Origin: Seohaeicola_A nanhaiensis
GTDB lineage: Bacteria; Pseudomonadota; Alphaproteobacteria; Rhodobacterales; Rhodobacteraceae
Direction of reading: 5' to 3'
Assembly: GCF_042654245.1 (NCBI RefSeq)
Contig: NZ_JBHSGI010000031.1
Location: 62,001-126,000, forward strand
Length of the DNA stretch: 64,000 nt
The notes beneath the pieces are model-generated. The model was not told the DNA's origin, made no database searches, and was given only the letters and a program-made list of their open reading frames with translations. Position 1 is the stretch's first letter. Each line of letters starts with the position of its first letter. The position numbers and the translations under genes were made by a program. Positions 1 to 8,010 of the stretch are shown here, in pieces.

Positions 1-358
1 GGCCGCGCACGTTCACTTCCATGATCCGCTGATAAAGGGCGTCCCAGTCGCCGCCGTCGCGCCAGTCGCCCTTGCTGTAGATGCCGCTGCATTCGGCATA
101 GGCGTCAAGCGGACCGAGGCTGGCGATGCAGGCTTCGACCGCGTCCCTGTCTGTGGTGTCGAGCTGATGGGCCTGTGCCTTTGTTCCCGCCGCGTGCAGT
201 TCTTCGGCCAGATCGTCCGGCCGGCGGATATCGGTCAGGATCAGCCGCGCGCCCAGGCCGGCACAGGCCCGGGCGGTGGCGCTGCCGAGGGAACCCGCCG
301 CGCCCGATACCAGCACGGTCTTTCCGGAGAGGTCGAAAGGGTTGGCCAGCGGTATCAT
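1..358 (-). CDS. SDR-family oxidoreductase, C-terminus cut off by window edge
   Basis: Partial gene. About 119 N-terminal residues are present and the rest lies left of base 1. The protein begins MIPLANPFDLSGKTVLVSGAAGS, and the glycine-rich SGAAGSLG near residue 18 is the SDR dinucleotide-binding turn (TGxxxGxG with Ser for Thr). An acidic-ended strand 2 (LILTDI) suggests NAD(H) preference. The usual NNAG stretch reads ECSG, which is divergent. The ATG (356-358) overlaps the TGA of the upstream flavoprotein hydroxylase by ATGA, so the two are translationally coupled and probably act in sequence: hydroxylation, then alcohol dehydrogenation. Substrate unknown. The catalytic Tyr-Lys pair lies outside the window. 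Confidence 0.85.
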   Translation of the reverse strand, partial: MIPLANPFDLSGKTVLVSGAAGSLGSATARACAGLGARLILTDIRRPDDLAEELHAAGTKAQAHQLDTTDRDAVEACIASLGPLDAYAECSGIYSKGDWRDGGDWDALYQRIMEVNVRG

Positions 359-2148
359 GCGGCCGCTGTGGCCGCTGTGGCCGCGAGGGCGGGCTGGCGC
401 CGCAGAAGGGTGGCCAACACCTGTTCCATCACGGTCGCCGGATCGGCCGCAGCCTCGAACGCACGCCAGGCCACGTGCGAGTCCGGTCGGACCAGGATCG
501 CACCCGTACAGCCGATTTCGCATTGCGCCGCCCATTCGCGATCTGTGTCGATCACATCCGTTCCCATGCGAACGGTGCGCAGCGAGACGCCGTGCCGCGC
601 GGCGGCATTGGTGGCGGCGGGCAGCCATGCGGCGCCGCCATCCGGGACGATCAGGACGAAATCCCCCTTGCCGCAGAGATCCAGCGTGGACAGGCGTGCG
701 CCGTCCTTCTCGACCCAGCAATGCGGGAGCCGGTGCCCGGGCCGGGTTGTCGGCTGATAGGTTCGGCCCAGGGGATCGCGTTGGGGCGGCAGCGTTCCGT
801 CGCCGATGACCGCCCCCTGTTCGTAGTGAAAGCCGAGCTCCAGGTCATGCGCCTGCCACTCCATCTCCTGCACCTTGAGCACCTGCTTCAGCCGTGCGCG
901 GCGGGTGCGGCCTTCATCGTCCTGGGCAAAGAATTTGACGAAGTTCTTGCGGCTGGTTTCGCCATCTCCCCGCACCAGGCCAATGACGCCGTCGGTCAGC
1001 GCATGGTTTTCGAAGGTCATCAGCGCCCAACTGACATTGCGCGCAGCGACCGGCCGGCGCTCGGATTCATAGGTGTCCAGCAGGGCCGGATCGGCCCGAC
1101 CCTTAAGCACCTCGCGCAGTTTCCAGGCCAGGTTATGGGCGTCCTGAATTGCCGAGTTCAGGCCAAGACCCGTGGTCGGCGGATGCCGGTGCGCGGCGTC
1201 TCCGGCCAGAAAGATCCTGTCGAACCGGTAGCGGTCGGCCAGCACGCCTTCGACTTCCCAGTGACCGATGCCGATGATGTCCGGGTCGAGGTCCGGCACC
1301 TTCAGCAGAGCGCGCATCCGTGGCAAGAGCGAGGCCTGATCGAACCGCGCCGGATCATCCGGGCGGAAGGAAAAGTGAAACATCCATTCCTCGGAGTGAC
1401 GGTCGAACCGGGTCGGCCCCAGTTTGCCCAGCACGCCGCTGCTCCACGATCCGCCGTCCGGATTGACGAACCATGTGGTCATGGCCAGATCATCGTCCCA
1501 CCATTGCGACAGGTCGGCCCTGAAATAGACCGTCACCATGTCGACCAGCTTGCGTCGCCCTTCCAGCCGGCTGCCCACTGCCGGGCCGACCGTGCGTCCG
1601 CCGTCTGCGGCAATCAGGTATCGGGCGCGAATGGTCAGATCGCGGTCGTTCTCGAGGTCACGGACGATGGCCGTCACGCGGTCGGCGTCCTGATGCACCT
1701 CTTTCAGCTCGTGGCGGAACAGCAGGCCGTCCGGATTTCGAGCCCGGGCCTGTTCCGTCAGCAAGGGTTCGAGCCGAACCTGCGGATAGAGACAGCTTTC
1801 GCAGGGGCTGTGCCGCCTGTAGTCGGTCAGCGACCCGCCGCCAAAGGATTCGACACTGTGGAATGTGCGCCGGTCCAGCGGGCCGTCGCCGCCGAGGGTC
1901 GTGCACCAGCGGATGCGCTGGATGGCTGACAGCGGCATGGCCTTGTCATAGACGGCCCCGGCCACACCCAACTGGCGGAAGACCTCCATCGTCCGCTGGT
2001 TGATGTATCGCGCCTTCGGCAGGTTGCCGGTCGAGGCATGACGCTCGATCAGAAGCGATTTCACGCCGAGTTCGGACAGCGCGATCGACGCGGTCAGACC
2101 GCAGCCGCCGGCACCGACGATGAGAACGGGAACTTCGATGTCGGGCAT
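355..2148 (-). CDS. FAD-dependent aromatic hydroxylase (PheA/TfdB, FAD_binding_3 family)
   Basis: A 597-residue group A flavoprotein monooxygenase, which typically inserts one oxygen into a phenolic or activated ring using NAD(P)H and FAD. Visible motifs are GAGGCG at residues 12-17 (Rossmann FAD site), a DGGRT block mid-protein (the DG motif for FAD and NAD(P)H) and FLAGDAAHRHPP (the GD motif binding the FAD ribityl chain). The length fits PheA/TfdB/MhpA-type enzymes with a C-terminal thioredoxin-like domain. The ATG at 2148 has AGGAGG seven bases upstream; an in-frame extension to 2244 lacks such a site and adds no conserved sequence. It is the first gene of a unit with the SDR at 1-358. 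A GC-rich dyad at 2257-2276 lies about 110 bp upstream of the start. The ring substrate cannot be read from the sequence. Confidence 0.9.
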   Translation of the reverse strand: MPDIEVPVLIVGAGGCGLTASIALSELGVKSLLIERHASTGNLPKARYINQRTMEVFRQLGVAGAVYDKAMPLSAIQRIRWCTTLGGDGPLDRRTFHSVESFGGGSLTDYRRHSPCESCLYPQVRLEPLLTEQARARNPDGLLFRHELKEVHQDADRVTAIVRDLENDRDLTIRARYLIAADGGRTVGPAVGSRLEGRRKLVDMVTVYFRADLSQWWDDDLAMTTWFVNPDGGSWSSGVLGKLGPTRFDRHSEEWMFHFSFRPDDPARFDQASLLPRMRALLKVPDLDPDIIGIGHWEVEGVLADRYRFDRIFLAGDAAHRHPPTTGLGLNSAIQDAHNLAWKLREVLKGRADPALLDTYESERRPVAARNVSWALMTFENHALTDGVIGLVRGDGETSRKNFVKFFAQDDEGRTRRARLKQVLKVQEMEWQAHDLELGFHYEQGAVIGDGTLPPQRDPLGRTYQPTTRPGHRLPHCWVEKDGARLSTLDLCGKGDFVLIVPDGGAAWLPAATNAAARHGVSLRTVRMGTDVIDTDREWAAQCEIGCTGAILVRPDSHVAWRAFEAAADPATVMEQVLATLLRRQPALAATAATAAA

Positions 2149-2238
2149 CGTTGGCCTCCTGTAGCGCGCAGGTCGGATTTGCGTCCGTGAAGAGCCGGAG
2201 AAGTGACGCCACGGAACCTGATCGTTTTCGAGATAGTT

Positions 2239-2252
2239 TGGCAATCATGCCA
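2239..2252. promoter_or_regulatory. Palindrome TGGCA-ATCA-TGCCA, possible MarR operator
   Basis: A perfect 5-bp inverted repeat with a 4-bp centre, in the divergent promoter between the flavoprotein hydroxylase and marR. It shares the octamer GCAATCAT with the palindrome at 4792-4805 upstream of the LuxR-type gene. A local MarR protein binding both is inference. Confidence 0.4.
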
Positions 2253-2256
2253 CCAA

Positions 2257-2276
2257 TGTCCCCCATCAAAGTTACA
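2257..2276 (+). promoter_or_regulatory. Island dyad site 1 (TGTCCCC-N6-AGTTACA)
   Basis: The left half-site is perfect and the right half degenerate (AGTTACA, close to the GGTTACA of site 6). It lies 47 bp before marR and 109 bp before the divergent hydroxylase start. Confidence 0.55.
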
Positions 2277-2322
2277 CAGGATTTCGAATTTGGCGGAAAG
2301 ATGAGAGAATGTCGGAAATGAG

Positions 2323-2919
2323 GTGAAGCAGGTGAGCCGCCTGATGGATTCTGAAGACAACGCGGCTCGAGAAATCGAGACCGAAGCCCTTCTCGACCGG
2401 ATGAGGTTGCCTGTCGGACAGAGCTATAATGCGGATGACAATATCGCGCGGATCTGTTCCGTCATCGCCAACCGCACCAGTCTGCTCATGCAATCCATGT
2501 ATGGCGAACGCTTTGGGCTGAATGTGCTGAATTGGCGCATTCTCGCGATTCTGGGATACCACAGTCCGATTTCCGCCAAGACGATTTCCGAGATGATCGC
2601 GACCGATCAGGTCACGATCAGCCGCGCCATAGATCAGATGTCGCGCAAGAAGCTGATCAGCCGGCGCGTGGACCAGAGCGACCGACGCCGCCAGCTTCTT
2701 CGGCTGAGCGATCGTGGCCAGGAGGTTTACCAGCGGGTCCTGCCCCTGTTCGCCGCGTCGGAAAGCGCGCTTCTCGCGCCCCTGAGCGAGGACGAGCAGG
2801 CAGAGCTGCGCCGGCTTCTTCATATCGTCGCGAAACAGGCCGAGACGGAATTCTCGGAAACCAAACGCTGGCAAGACGTTCTGTCCGCCTATGGCAAACC
2901 CGGCGGAAGCGACGCCTGA
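2323..2919 (+). CDS. MarR-family transcriptional regulator
   Basis: A winged-helix regulator of up to 198 residues. The core runs from about residue 55 to 165: helix 1 ending in RFGLNVLNWRIL, a recognition region (AKTISEMIATDQVTISRAIDQM) and a wing with RRVDQSDRRRQLLRLSDRG, the DxRD-type signature of MarR proteins. Such proteins are dimeric, usually repress, and release DNA on binding aromatic or CoA-ester ligands. The start is uncertain: GTG at 2323 or ATG at 2344; neither has a strong Shine-Dalgarno site. It is divergent from the hydroxylase operon, and its intergenic region holds both a TGGCA palindrome and island dyad site 1. It may control this island or the LuxR-type gene at 3901-4740. 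Confidence 0.9.
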   Translation: MKQVSRLMDSEDNAAREIETEALLDRMRLPVGQSYNADDNIARICSVIANRTSLLMQSMYGERFGLNVLNWRILAILGYHSPISAKTISEMIATDQVTISRAIDQMSRKKLISRRVDQSDRRRQLLRLSDRGQEVYQRVLPLFAASESALLAPLSEDEQAELRRLLHIVAKQAETEFSETKRWQDVLSAYGKPGGSDA

Positions 2920-2937
2920 GTCCCGCACCGAGGGACA
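2919..2937 (+). promoter_or_regulatory. Island dyad site 2 (AGTCCCG-N5-AGGGACA)
   Basis: A 19-bp dyad starting on the last base of the marR stop codon, 82 bp before the SDR at 3019. A role as a marR terminator stem cannot be excluded, although no T-run follows. Confidence 0.45.
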
Positions 2938-3018
2938 GATTGCCGCCTGCCACGCGCTAGGATCGCCCGAACCGTTGTCCGACGGTGTTTGTAGATCTGG
3001 AACGCAAAGGAATCTGGC

Positions 3019-3828
3019 ATGAAAAGCGACTGGTTGGGACTGGATGGCAAGGTGGCTGTCGTCACCGGGGGCGGCGGCGGAATCGGTCGCGTGATTGCCG
3101 CGTCTCTTGCCGAGGCGGGCTGCAAGGTCGCGGTTCTCGATCTCAATGCAGAGAGTGCTTCAGCAACGGCCGCGGAACTGACCGAAACCGGGGCAACGGT
3201 GATCTCTTGCGCCGCGGACATTTCCGATCATGCGAGCGTCTCCGCGGCCGCAGATCGGGTGCGCGCCGAGCTGGGGCCTTGCGATATCCTCGTCAACAAC
3301 GCTGCACTGGTGCGCAACGGTCCGCTCTCCTCGCTCTCGGTCGCGGACTGGACTGCTGTGCTTACCGTCAATCTGACGGGCTACTTCATCTGCTCGCAGG
3401 TCTTCGGCCAGCAGATGATGGACAAGAAGTCCGGCGCGATCGTGCATGTTTCGTCCATGGCGGGCCTGCACGCCCAGCCGACCAGCGGCGCCTATAGTGT
3501 CAGCAAGGCGGGAGTCATGATGCTTTCGAAGAACATCGCGCAGGAGTGGGGCCCGAAAGGCATCCGGTCCAACGTCGTGAGCCCCGCGATGGTCATGACG
3601 CCGATGTCCGAAGTGATCTATCGCAATCCCGAAGTGCGAAAGAAACGCGAGGACATCGTACCGATCGGCCGTATCGGGCAGCCTCAGGATATCGCGGATT
3701 CCATCGTCTTCCTGGCGAGCGAGCGCGCCAGCTATGTCAGTGGCCAGGAAATCCTGTGCGACGGCGGCTGGAGCACCGTGTTGCTCAAGACAGTGCCGCG
3801 CCCCGGGTTCGACCAGAAGGACGTCTGA
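3019..3828 (+). CDS. SDR-family oxidoreductase (FabG-like)
   Basis: A 269-residue classical short-chain dehydrogenase that probably oxidises a secondary alcohol formed by a monooxygenase. Motifs: TGGGGGIG at residues 16-23 (cofactor turn), VLDLN at the end of strand 2 (Asp favours NAD), NNAA in place of NNAG, a catalytic Ser in VHVSSMAG, and YSVSK (the Tyr-x-x-x-Lys pair). The C-terminus GQEILCDGGWS is typical of FabG-like members. It is alone between marR and the convergent LuxR-type gene, with dyad site 2 upstream, so it probably belongs to the island regulon. The exact substrate is unknown. Confidence 0.9.
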   Translation: MKSDWLGLDGKVAVVTGGGGGIGRVIAASLAEAGCKVAVLDLNAESASATAAELTETGATVISCAADISDHASVSAAADRVRAELGPCDILVNNAALVRNGPLSSLSVADWTAVLTVNLTGYFICSQVFGQQMMDKKSGAIVHVSSMAGLHAQPTSGAYSVSKAGVMMLSKNIAQEWGPKGIRSNVVSPAMVMTPMSEVIYRNPEVRKKREDIVPIGRIGQPQDIADSIVFLASERASYVSGQEILCDGGWSTVLLKTVPRPGFDQKDV

Positions 3829-3844
3829 CCCTTCCAAAGAAATT

Positions 3845-3868
3845 GGCGCAGGCCCTGCGGCGTGCGCC
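3845..3868. terminator. Hairpin between convergent SDR and LuxR-type genes
   Basis: GGCGCA (3845-3850) pairs with TGCGCC (3863-3868) across a GC-rich loop, in the 72-bp gap between genes that converge. There is no strong T-run, so this is a weak call. Confidence 0.35.
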
Positions 3869-3900
3869 ATTCCCGTTCTGCCGGCATCTGCGCAAGTTGG

Positions 3901-4740
3901 TCAGGCGGCTTCCTGGTGTTGATCGCGGTTGCGTTTGCCCGAGTTCACCCAGTCGTTCCAGACGTCCAGATACCACATCAGCAGTTCGCGCTGGCTGGCA
4001 ATCCCAAGCCGGTTGTAGGCGCGCTTGCGATAAGTCATCACGCTTTCCTTGCCGATGCCGAGGTCGTCCGCGATGACGCAGGATGACATGCCATGAAGGA
4101 TGCGTGAGCAGACTTCGCGCTCTCGGCGGGACAAGTCGGACATGTTGTAAACGCAATCTTCGATATCCTCGCGAGAGGCGAGCGCCGGAGTGAGATCGGA
4201 CTTTTGTTCGAAGAGTTCCGCGTGGCGCGAGATCATCGTCAGGAGGAACCGTGCAGATTGTTCGAGCTCGAGAAGCGTATCGCCGGACAGTTCGCTGCGG
4301 TCGGCCGAGCGCAACAACTTGAGACAGTACGAGGCTTGGTTGATCCGGGCATAGACCAGCACTGTCTCGTAATTTTCGGCGGCGGCGCCGGCCTGGTTGG
4401 GTTCCGTCGTGGAGTTGACCGGACGGATGACGCGCACACGGATGTTGTCGCCAGCTGTTACCAGATGGCGTTTTACGTCATAAACGCTGCCCTTTATGGC
4501 CTGTGCGAGGGACGACGACGTGTGAGAGGCGCTGCCGATTTCAGAAAGGTGATAGTCGCTGAGACGGTAACAGGCGCAATGGTCGCCGCCCAGCAGACGG
4601 TCCATCGCTTCAAGCAGCTTCTCGGAAAACTCCAGCGTACCGATCTTGGCTATCAGCTCGATAAACTCGCCGGTCACAATCAGAACCGGTTCGTCCATGG
4701 TCGCGGTCGCTTGTGTCTTGATCACCGTGTTTCCTCCCAT
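3901..4740 (-). CDS. LuxR-family (GerE HTH) transcriptional regulator
   Basis: 279 residues. The C-terminal GerE-type helix-turn-helix spans about residues 201-256: LSRREREVCSRILHGMSS, then VIADDLGIGKESVMTYRKRAYNRLG, with the usual LS..E.EV start. The N-terminal 200 residues are not a recognisable LuxI-signal-binding or receiver domain; no phospho-acceptor Asp context is seen. They may form a GAF-like ligand-sensing fold. It converges on the SDR at 3019 and has a long AT-rich upstream region with a perfect 14-bp palindrome at 4792-4805. LuxR-type dimers classically bind 20-bp dyads, so it is the best local candidate to bind the repeated TGTCCCC-N6-GGGGACA sites. That is inference. Confidence 0.85.
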   Translation of the reverse strand: MGGNTVIKTQATATMDEPVLIVTGEFIELIAKIGTLEFSEKLLEAMDRLLGGDHCACYRLSDYHLSEIGSASHTSSSLAQAIKGSVYDVKRHLVTAGDNIRVRVIRPVNSTTEPNQAGAAAENYETVLVYARINQASYCLKLLRSADRSELSGDTLLELEQSARFLLTMISRHAELFEQKSDLTPALASREDIEDCVYNMSDLSRREREVCSRILHGMSSCVIADDLGIGKESVMTYRKRAYNRLGIASQRELLMWYLDVWNDWVNSGKRNRDQHQEAA

Positions 4741-4791
4741 CTTATGACCTCTTGGGTCTTCTCCCGACAGTCACGTTACTTACGAGAAGAA

Positions 4792-4805
4792 ATGATTGCA
4801 ATCAT
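4792..4805. promoter_or_regulatory. Perfect palindrome ATGATTGCAATCAT in LuxR-type gene promoter
   Basis: A 14-bp perfect palindrome about 50 bp upstream of the regulator's ATG, in an AT-rich stretch (4780-4870) that contrasts with its surroundings. The TTGCAA-centred form suits a winged-helix (MarR-like) repressor. It shares GCAATCAT with 2239-2252. Confidence 0.5.
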
Positions 4806-4967
4806 CAAGTAATTTTTTGGAGGAAAAAATTTAAAGTATTATATTTAAGACTACTTGCGGGGGCTTGTTGAGATTTGCCCAGGAAAATGGTGGCGCTATC
4901 ATGTCCGGCGAAGCCGAACCGGTTCTGCGGCGGTCTCGTTTGTCGGGACGACAGGCGAATCATAAGT

Positions 4968-4988
4968 GGCCGCCGGGGACCGGCGGCC
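4968..4988 (-). terminator. Stem-loop after the P450-ferredoxin operon
   Basis: A perfect 9-bp stem (GGCCGCCGG with CCGGCGGCC) and a 3-base loop, 30 bp beyond the ferredoxin stop in the direction of transcription. No clear U-run follows, so it may be a factor-assisted terminator or a 3' stabilising structure. Confidence 0.55.
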
Positions 4989-5017
4989 TTCACAGATGGG
5001 TCTTCCCTGAGCGGGTC

Positions 5018-5344
5018 CTAAAGCTGCGGATCGGCGACCCGCACAACCATACCGTCCATCTCATCGGTGATCACCAGCTGACAGCTCAACCGGCTGTTCG
5101 GCTCGCGTTCCATTGCGGTGAAATCCAGCATCTGGTCTTCGGTTGGCGAGATCTCGGGGGCCTTGGCAAAGTAGGCGTCGTCGACAATCACGACATGGCA
5201 GGTCGAGCACGACAGACCACCGCCACAGTCTCCGACGATACCGTCCAGCCCCGCCGCCGTTGCGGCGCGCATGACGCTGTCGCCGACGGCGACTTCGAGC
5301 TCGGTGCGGGTGTTGTCAGGATTGATCAGGGTGACCTTGGGCAT
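5018..5344 (-). CDS. [2Fe-2S] ferredoxin, putidaredoxin/adrenodoxin type
   Basis: A 108-residue electron carrier for the P450s. The cluster ligands are C40, C46, C49 and C88, giving C-x5-C-x2-C-x38-C, the adrenodoxin/putidaredoxin spacing. It begins MPKVTLINPDN and ends on the putidaredoxin-like segment RVADPQL. It is the last gene of the P450-P450-ferredoxin unit (7828 to 5018), 24 bp after the second P450. No matching FAD-containing ferredoxin reductase is encoded in the window, so reduction must rely on one elsewhere. Confidence 0.95.
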   Translation of the reverse strand: MPKVTLINPDNTRTELEVAVGDSVMRAATAAGLDGIVGDCGGGLSCSTCHVVIVDDAYFAKAPEISPTEDQMLDFTAMEREPNSRLSCQLVITDEMDGMVVRVADPQL

Positions 5345-5368
5345 CTAAGTTCCTTACTAACAGTCGTG

Positions 5369-6571
5369 TCAGCTCACCAGCCGCAATGGCAGCCGGTCCA
5401 GCGACCTCAGGGTGTTGATGGTCTTGTATTCGGGATCGCCATCCAGCTCGATTCGGCTTAACCGCTTGAGCAGGGCGCCGAGAAAGACTTCTGCTTCCAG
5501 GCGGGCGATGTTCTGGCCGATGCAGATATGCGGCCCCGCCCCCAGGGCGACATGCGTCCCGGCGCTGTTGCGGTCGATGTCGTATGTGGTCGGGTTGGAG
5601 AACTTGCGCGGATCCAGGTTGGCCGCGCCGATGAAGCAGCCGACCTTCACATCGCCCTTCAGCGCGAGGCCGCCGAATTCCATGTCGCTGACCGTGGTGC
5701 GGTGGATAAGCTGCGACGGGCTGTCCATGCGGATCGCCTCGTCGAAGGCCGCCTTTGCCTTGGACGGATCCGCCTTGAGCTTGGCCCATTGATCGGGGTT
5801 CTGGGCGAGCCGCAGAAGCATGTGGCCGATGCCGGCAATGGTCGTGTCCACTCCGGCCCGCAGGAACGAGCGGACCTGGACCCCCGCCGTGCCGGTTGGA
5901 AAGCCGCCCTCGTCCTCGGCCTGATAGATCTTCTCGCCCAGTCCGCCGGCGATCATGCTCTCGCGGGAAAAATACTGCTCGTAGTTCTTCAGATGCGGGC
6001 CGGCCGCCTCAATGGACGCCTTCGTCAGGTCGTTGTTTGGCCCGATCTGGTTGAAGTTCATTTCGCCGATCAGGGGGAAGGCCTCGCGAGGCATGTCCAC
6101 ACCCAGGGCGTCAGGGAAGACCTTGAGGATGAACGGTTCCACCAGATCGCTCACTGCCTCGACGGTTCCGCTGCCGATGATGGTCTCGGCCTGTTTCTCG
6201 GCCTCGGCCATGAAGTCGTCGCGCCACTGACGGATGATGACCGGCGAGAGGACACGCTGCAAGGTGCGGCGCACGGCGGAATGGCCCGGCGGATCGACCT
6301 CGGCAATCGGACTGGGTGTGCGCCAGGCCCCGGGTTTGCGGATGTCCGACATGCCGATGCCGCCGGTGCTGGTGAAGCGCGTGTAATCGCTGAGCGCCGT
6401 CTGCACGAGGTCATGACGCCCGATGGCATACATGTCGTATTTCGTCAGGCGGACGACGGGGGCGGTTTCCCGGATGGCAGTTTGCACCGCCTCGGGGTCG
6501 CGCAGATTTTCCGGGGTGAATGGATCGATGTCCACCTCCGGAGGGGAGGCCAATCCTGCTTCGACCGTCAT
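5369..6571 (-). CDS. Cytochrome P450, CYP199-like (P450-1)
   Basis: A 400-residue soluble bacterial P450. Landmarks: I-helix RAGVDTTIAG with acid-alcohol pair D242-T243, ExxR at E278-R281, and the haem loop LGAGPHICIG with proximal Cys 350. The usual Phe seven residues before the Cys is Leu343. The GIGMSDIRKPGAWR block, the EVDPPGHS motif and the overall layout resemble CYP199A enzymes, which oxidise para-substituted benzoates, but identity cannot be measured here. The ATG at 6571 is preceded by AAGGAGGA. It sits between its paralogue and the ferredoxin in one operon. It presumably hydroxylates or demethylates the island substrate or an intermediate. Confidence 0.93.
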   Translation of the reverse strand: MTVEAGLASPPEVDIDPFTPENLRDPEAVQTAIRETAPVVRLTKYDMYAIGRHDLVQTALSDYTRFTSTGGIGMSDIRKPGAWRTPSPIAEVDPPGHSAVRRTLQRVLSPVIIRQWRDDFMAEAEKQAETIIGSGTVEAVSDLVEPFILKVFPDALGVDMPREAFPLIGEMNFNQIGPNNDLTKASIEAAGPHLKNYEQYFSRESMIAGGLGEKIYQAEDEGGFPTGTAGVQVRSFLRAGVDTTIAGIGHMLLRLAQNPDQWAKLKADPSKAKAAFDEAIRMDSPSQLIHRTTVSDMEFGGLALKGDVKVGCFIGAANLDPRKFSNPTTYDIDRNSAGTHVALGAGPHICIGQNIARLEAEVFLGALLKRLSRIELDGDPEYKTINTLRSLDRLPLRLVS

Positions 6572-6610
6572 GCTGATCCTCCTTGGATTTTTCGCGGCTT
6601 GTCCGGCGGA

Positions 6611-7828
6611 TCAGGCCGCAATCAGGCGCAGCGGCAGCTTTTCAAGCATCCGCATCTGGTTGATCGGTTTATAGACCGGCTCGCCGGCCAGTTCGATCCG
6701 CTTTACGCGCTCGGCCAGTGCGGACAGGATCGAGGCCGCCTCGGCCCGGGCGATCATCTGGCCGATGCAGATATGCGCGCCCACGCCAAAGCCCAGGTGC
6801 GTGCCGGCAGACCGACGCTCGATCCGGAAGGCGTCGGGGTCTTCGAACTTGCGCGGGTCGCGGTTCGCGGCGCCAAAGAACACCCCGACCTTGGTATCGG
6901 GCCGCAGCCGGACGCCGGAAAGCTCCATTTCGCCCGACGTCGTGCGATAGGATACGTGGAAGGACGGCTCGAGGCGCAGCGCCTCTTCGAAGGCGAGACC
7001 AGCCTTTTTCGGATCGGCGTGGATCAGGTCATACTGGTCGGGGTTTTCGGCCAGTTTGCACAGCGAGTGTCCGATACCTGCCATGGTCGAATCCGCGCCG
7101 CCGCCTACCAGCGAGCGGGTCATGTTCGATGCGAGCCCCGGTTCGGGAAACTCGCCCCGGTCCTCGGCCGCAAAAAGGTCGTCCGCGATAGAACCGGGAC
7201 GCACGCCTTCACGCTGGCAACTGGACTCGAACCAACCGAGATACGGCTGCGCCTTTTCCATCGCGGCATGATAAAGGGCGTTCTGCGGGCCGGACTGATT
7301 GAAACGCATTTCGCCGATGGCAAGGATGTTGGGACGGGGAAGATCGATGCCTACGGCTTCGGGAAAAACATCCAGAATGTAGGTTTCGGCGATATCCTCG
7401 ACACCGTCGATCTCGCCGCGTGCCACCAGTTCTTCGGCAAGGGTGGCGGCGCGTTCGTCGAACTTCTGCTTCATCTTGCGGATGGCAATCGGCGAGAGGT
7501 ATTTCATGACCACATTGCGGATGGTGGTGTGGTCCGGCGGGTCATTTTCCAGCATCCGGTTCGGCACGCGGAAATCGCCGGGCTTGCGGATATCCTGGAT
7601 CCCGATGCCACCCTTTGCGGTGAACTTCTCGAACTCTTTCAGGACGATTTCGCATTCGTGGTGGCGGCCAACCGCATAGACATTGTATTTCGGGATCAGA
7701 GCGATGGGCCCGGCTTCGCGCAGCTTTTCCTGGAATTCATAGGGGCTTCGCAGGACCTCGATGTCATAGGGATCGATGTCCAGCACGGGGGCCTCGTTTC
7801 GGTCGATTTCCGCCGCGGTGTCTGCCAT
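6611..7828 (-). CDS. Cytochrome P450, CYP199-like (P450-2)
   Basis: 405 residues, paralogous to the adjacent P450-1 (shared GGIGIQDIRKPGDFR block and ENDPPDH motif). The ExxR is at E282-R285 and the haem Cys is C354 in GFGVGAHICIG. The I-helix reads GGGADSTMAG, so the conserved Thr of the acid-alcohol pair is Ser247 after D246. Ser can serve in proton delivery but is uncommon. Start choice: ATG 7828 is nine bases after AAGAGG, whereas ATG 7837 abuts that site. It is the first gene of the P450-P450-ferredoxin operon and is divergent from the NIPSNAP pair, sharing an intergenic region that holds dyad site 3. Confidence 0.93.
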   Translation of the reverse strand: MADTAAEIDRNEAPVLDIDPYDIEVLRSPYEFQEKLREAGPIALIPKYNVYAVGRHHECEIVLKEFEKFTAKGGIGIQDIRKPGDFRVPNRMLENDPPDHTTIRNVVMKYLSPIAIRKMKQKFDERAATLAEELVARGEIDGVEDIAETYILDVFPEAVGIDLPRPNILAIGEMRFNQSGPQNALYHAAMEKAQPYLGWFESSCQREGVRPGSIADDLFAAEDRGEFPEPGLASNMTRSLVGGGADSTMAGIGHSLCKLAENPDQYDLIHADPKKAGLAFEEALRLEPSFHVSYRTTSGEMELSGVRLRPDTKVGVFFGAANRDPRKFEDPDAFRIERRSAGTHLGFGVGAHICIGQMIARAEAASILSALAERVKRIELAGEPVYKPINQMRMLEKLPLRLIAA

Positions 7829-7936
7829 CTCTGCCATCCTCTTAGATTTGATGCCCGGCGCAGGACGCCGAGAGTCGGCGGTCCATCGGACCAAGTGGGC
7901 GCTTGAGCGCACTCTATCGATCGGCTGCGCAGTCGC

Positions 7937-7956
7937 TGTCCCCCCGAACGGGGAAA
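7937..7956 (+). promoter_or_regulatory. Island dyad site 3 (TGTCCCC-N6-GGGGAAA)
   Basis: Lies in the divergent promoter between the P450 operon (109 bp from its start) and the NIPSNAP pair (55 bp from its start). Both GC-rich half-sites are intact. Confidence 0.6.
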
Positions 7957-8010
7957 ATACCAGAGTAGCCGCGCCGTTAGGCTGCGGATCGCAGCCAGAG
8001 GTGAACGGCG

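Noticed and set aside
175..1929. Long + strand reading frame opposite the FAD hydroxylase
   Set aside because: Antisense shadow of a GC-rich gene; no conserved motifs, while the - strand protein has full FAD motifs.
2919..2937. Dyad site 2 as a plain marR terminator
   Set aside because: No T-run follows and its arms match the other nine sites, but the possibility is kept open in the feature.
4968..4988. GGGGAC within the stem after the ferredoxin gene as a dyad site
   Set aside because: It is part of a 9-bp hairpin at the 3' end of the operon, with the wrong arm spacing.
5528..7906. 792-residue + strand reading frame across both P450 genes
   Set aside because: Mirror frame of two clear P450 genes; it spans the operon gap and has no recognisable domain.
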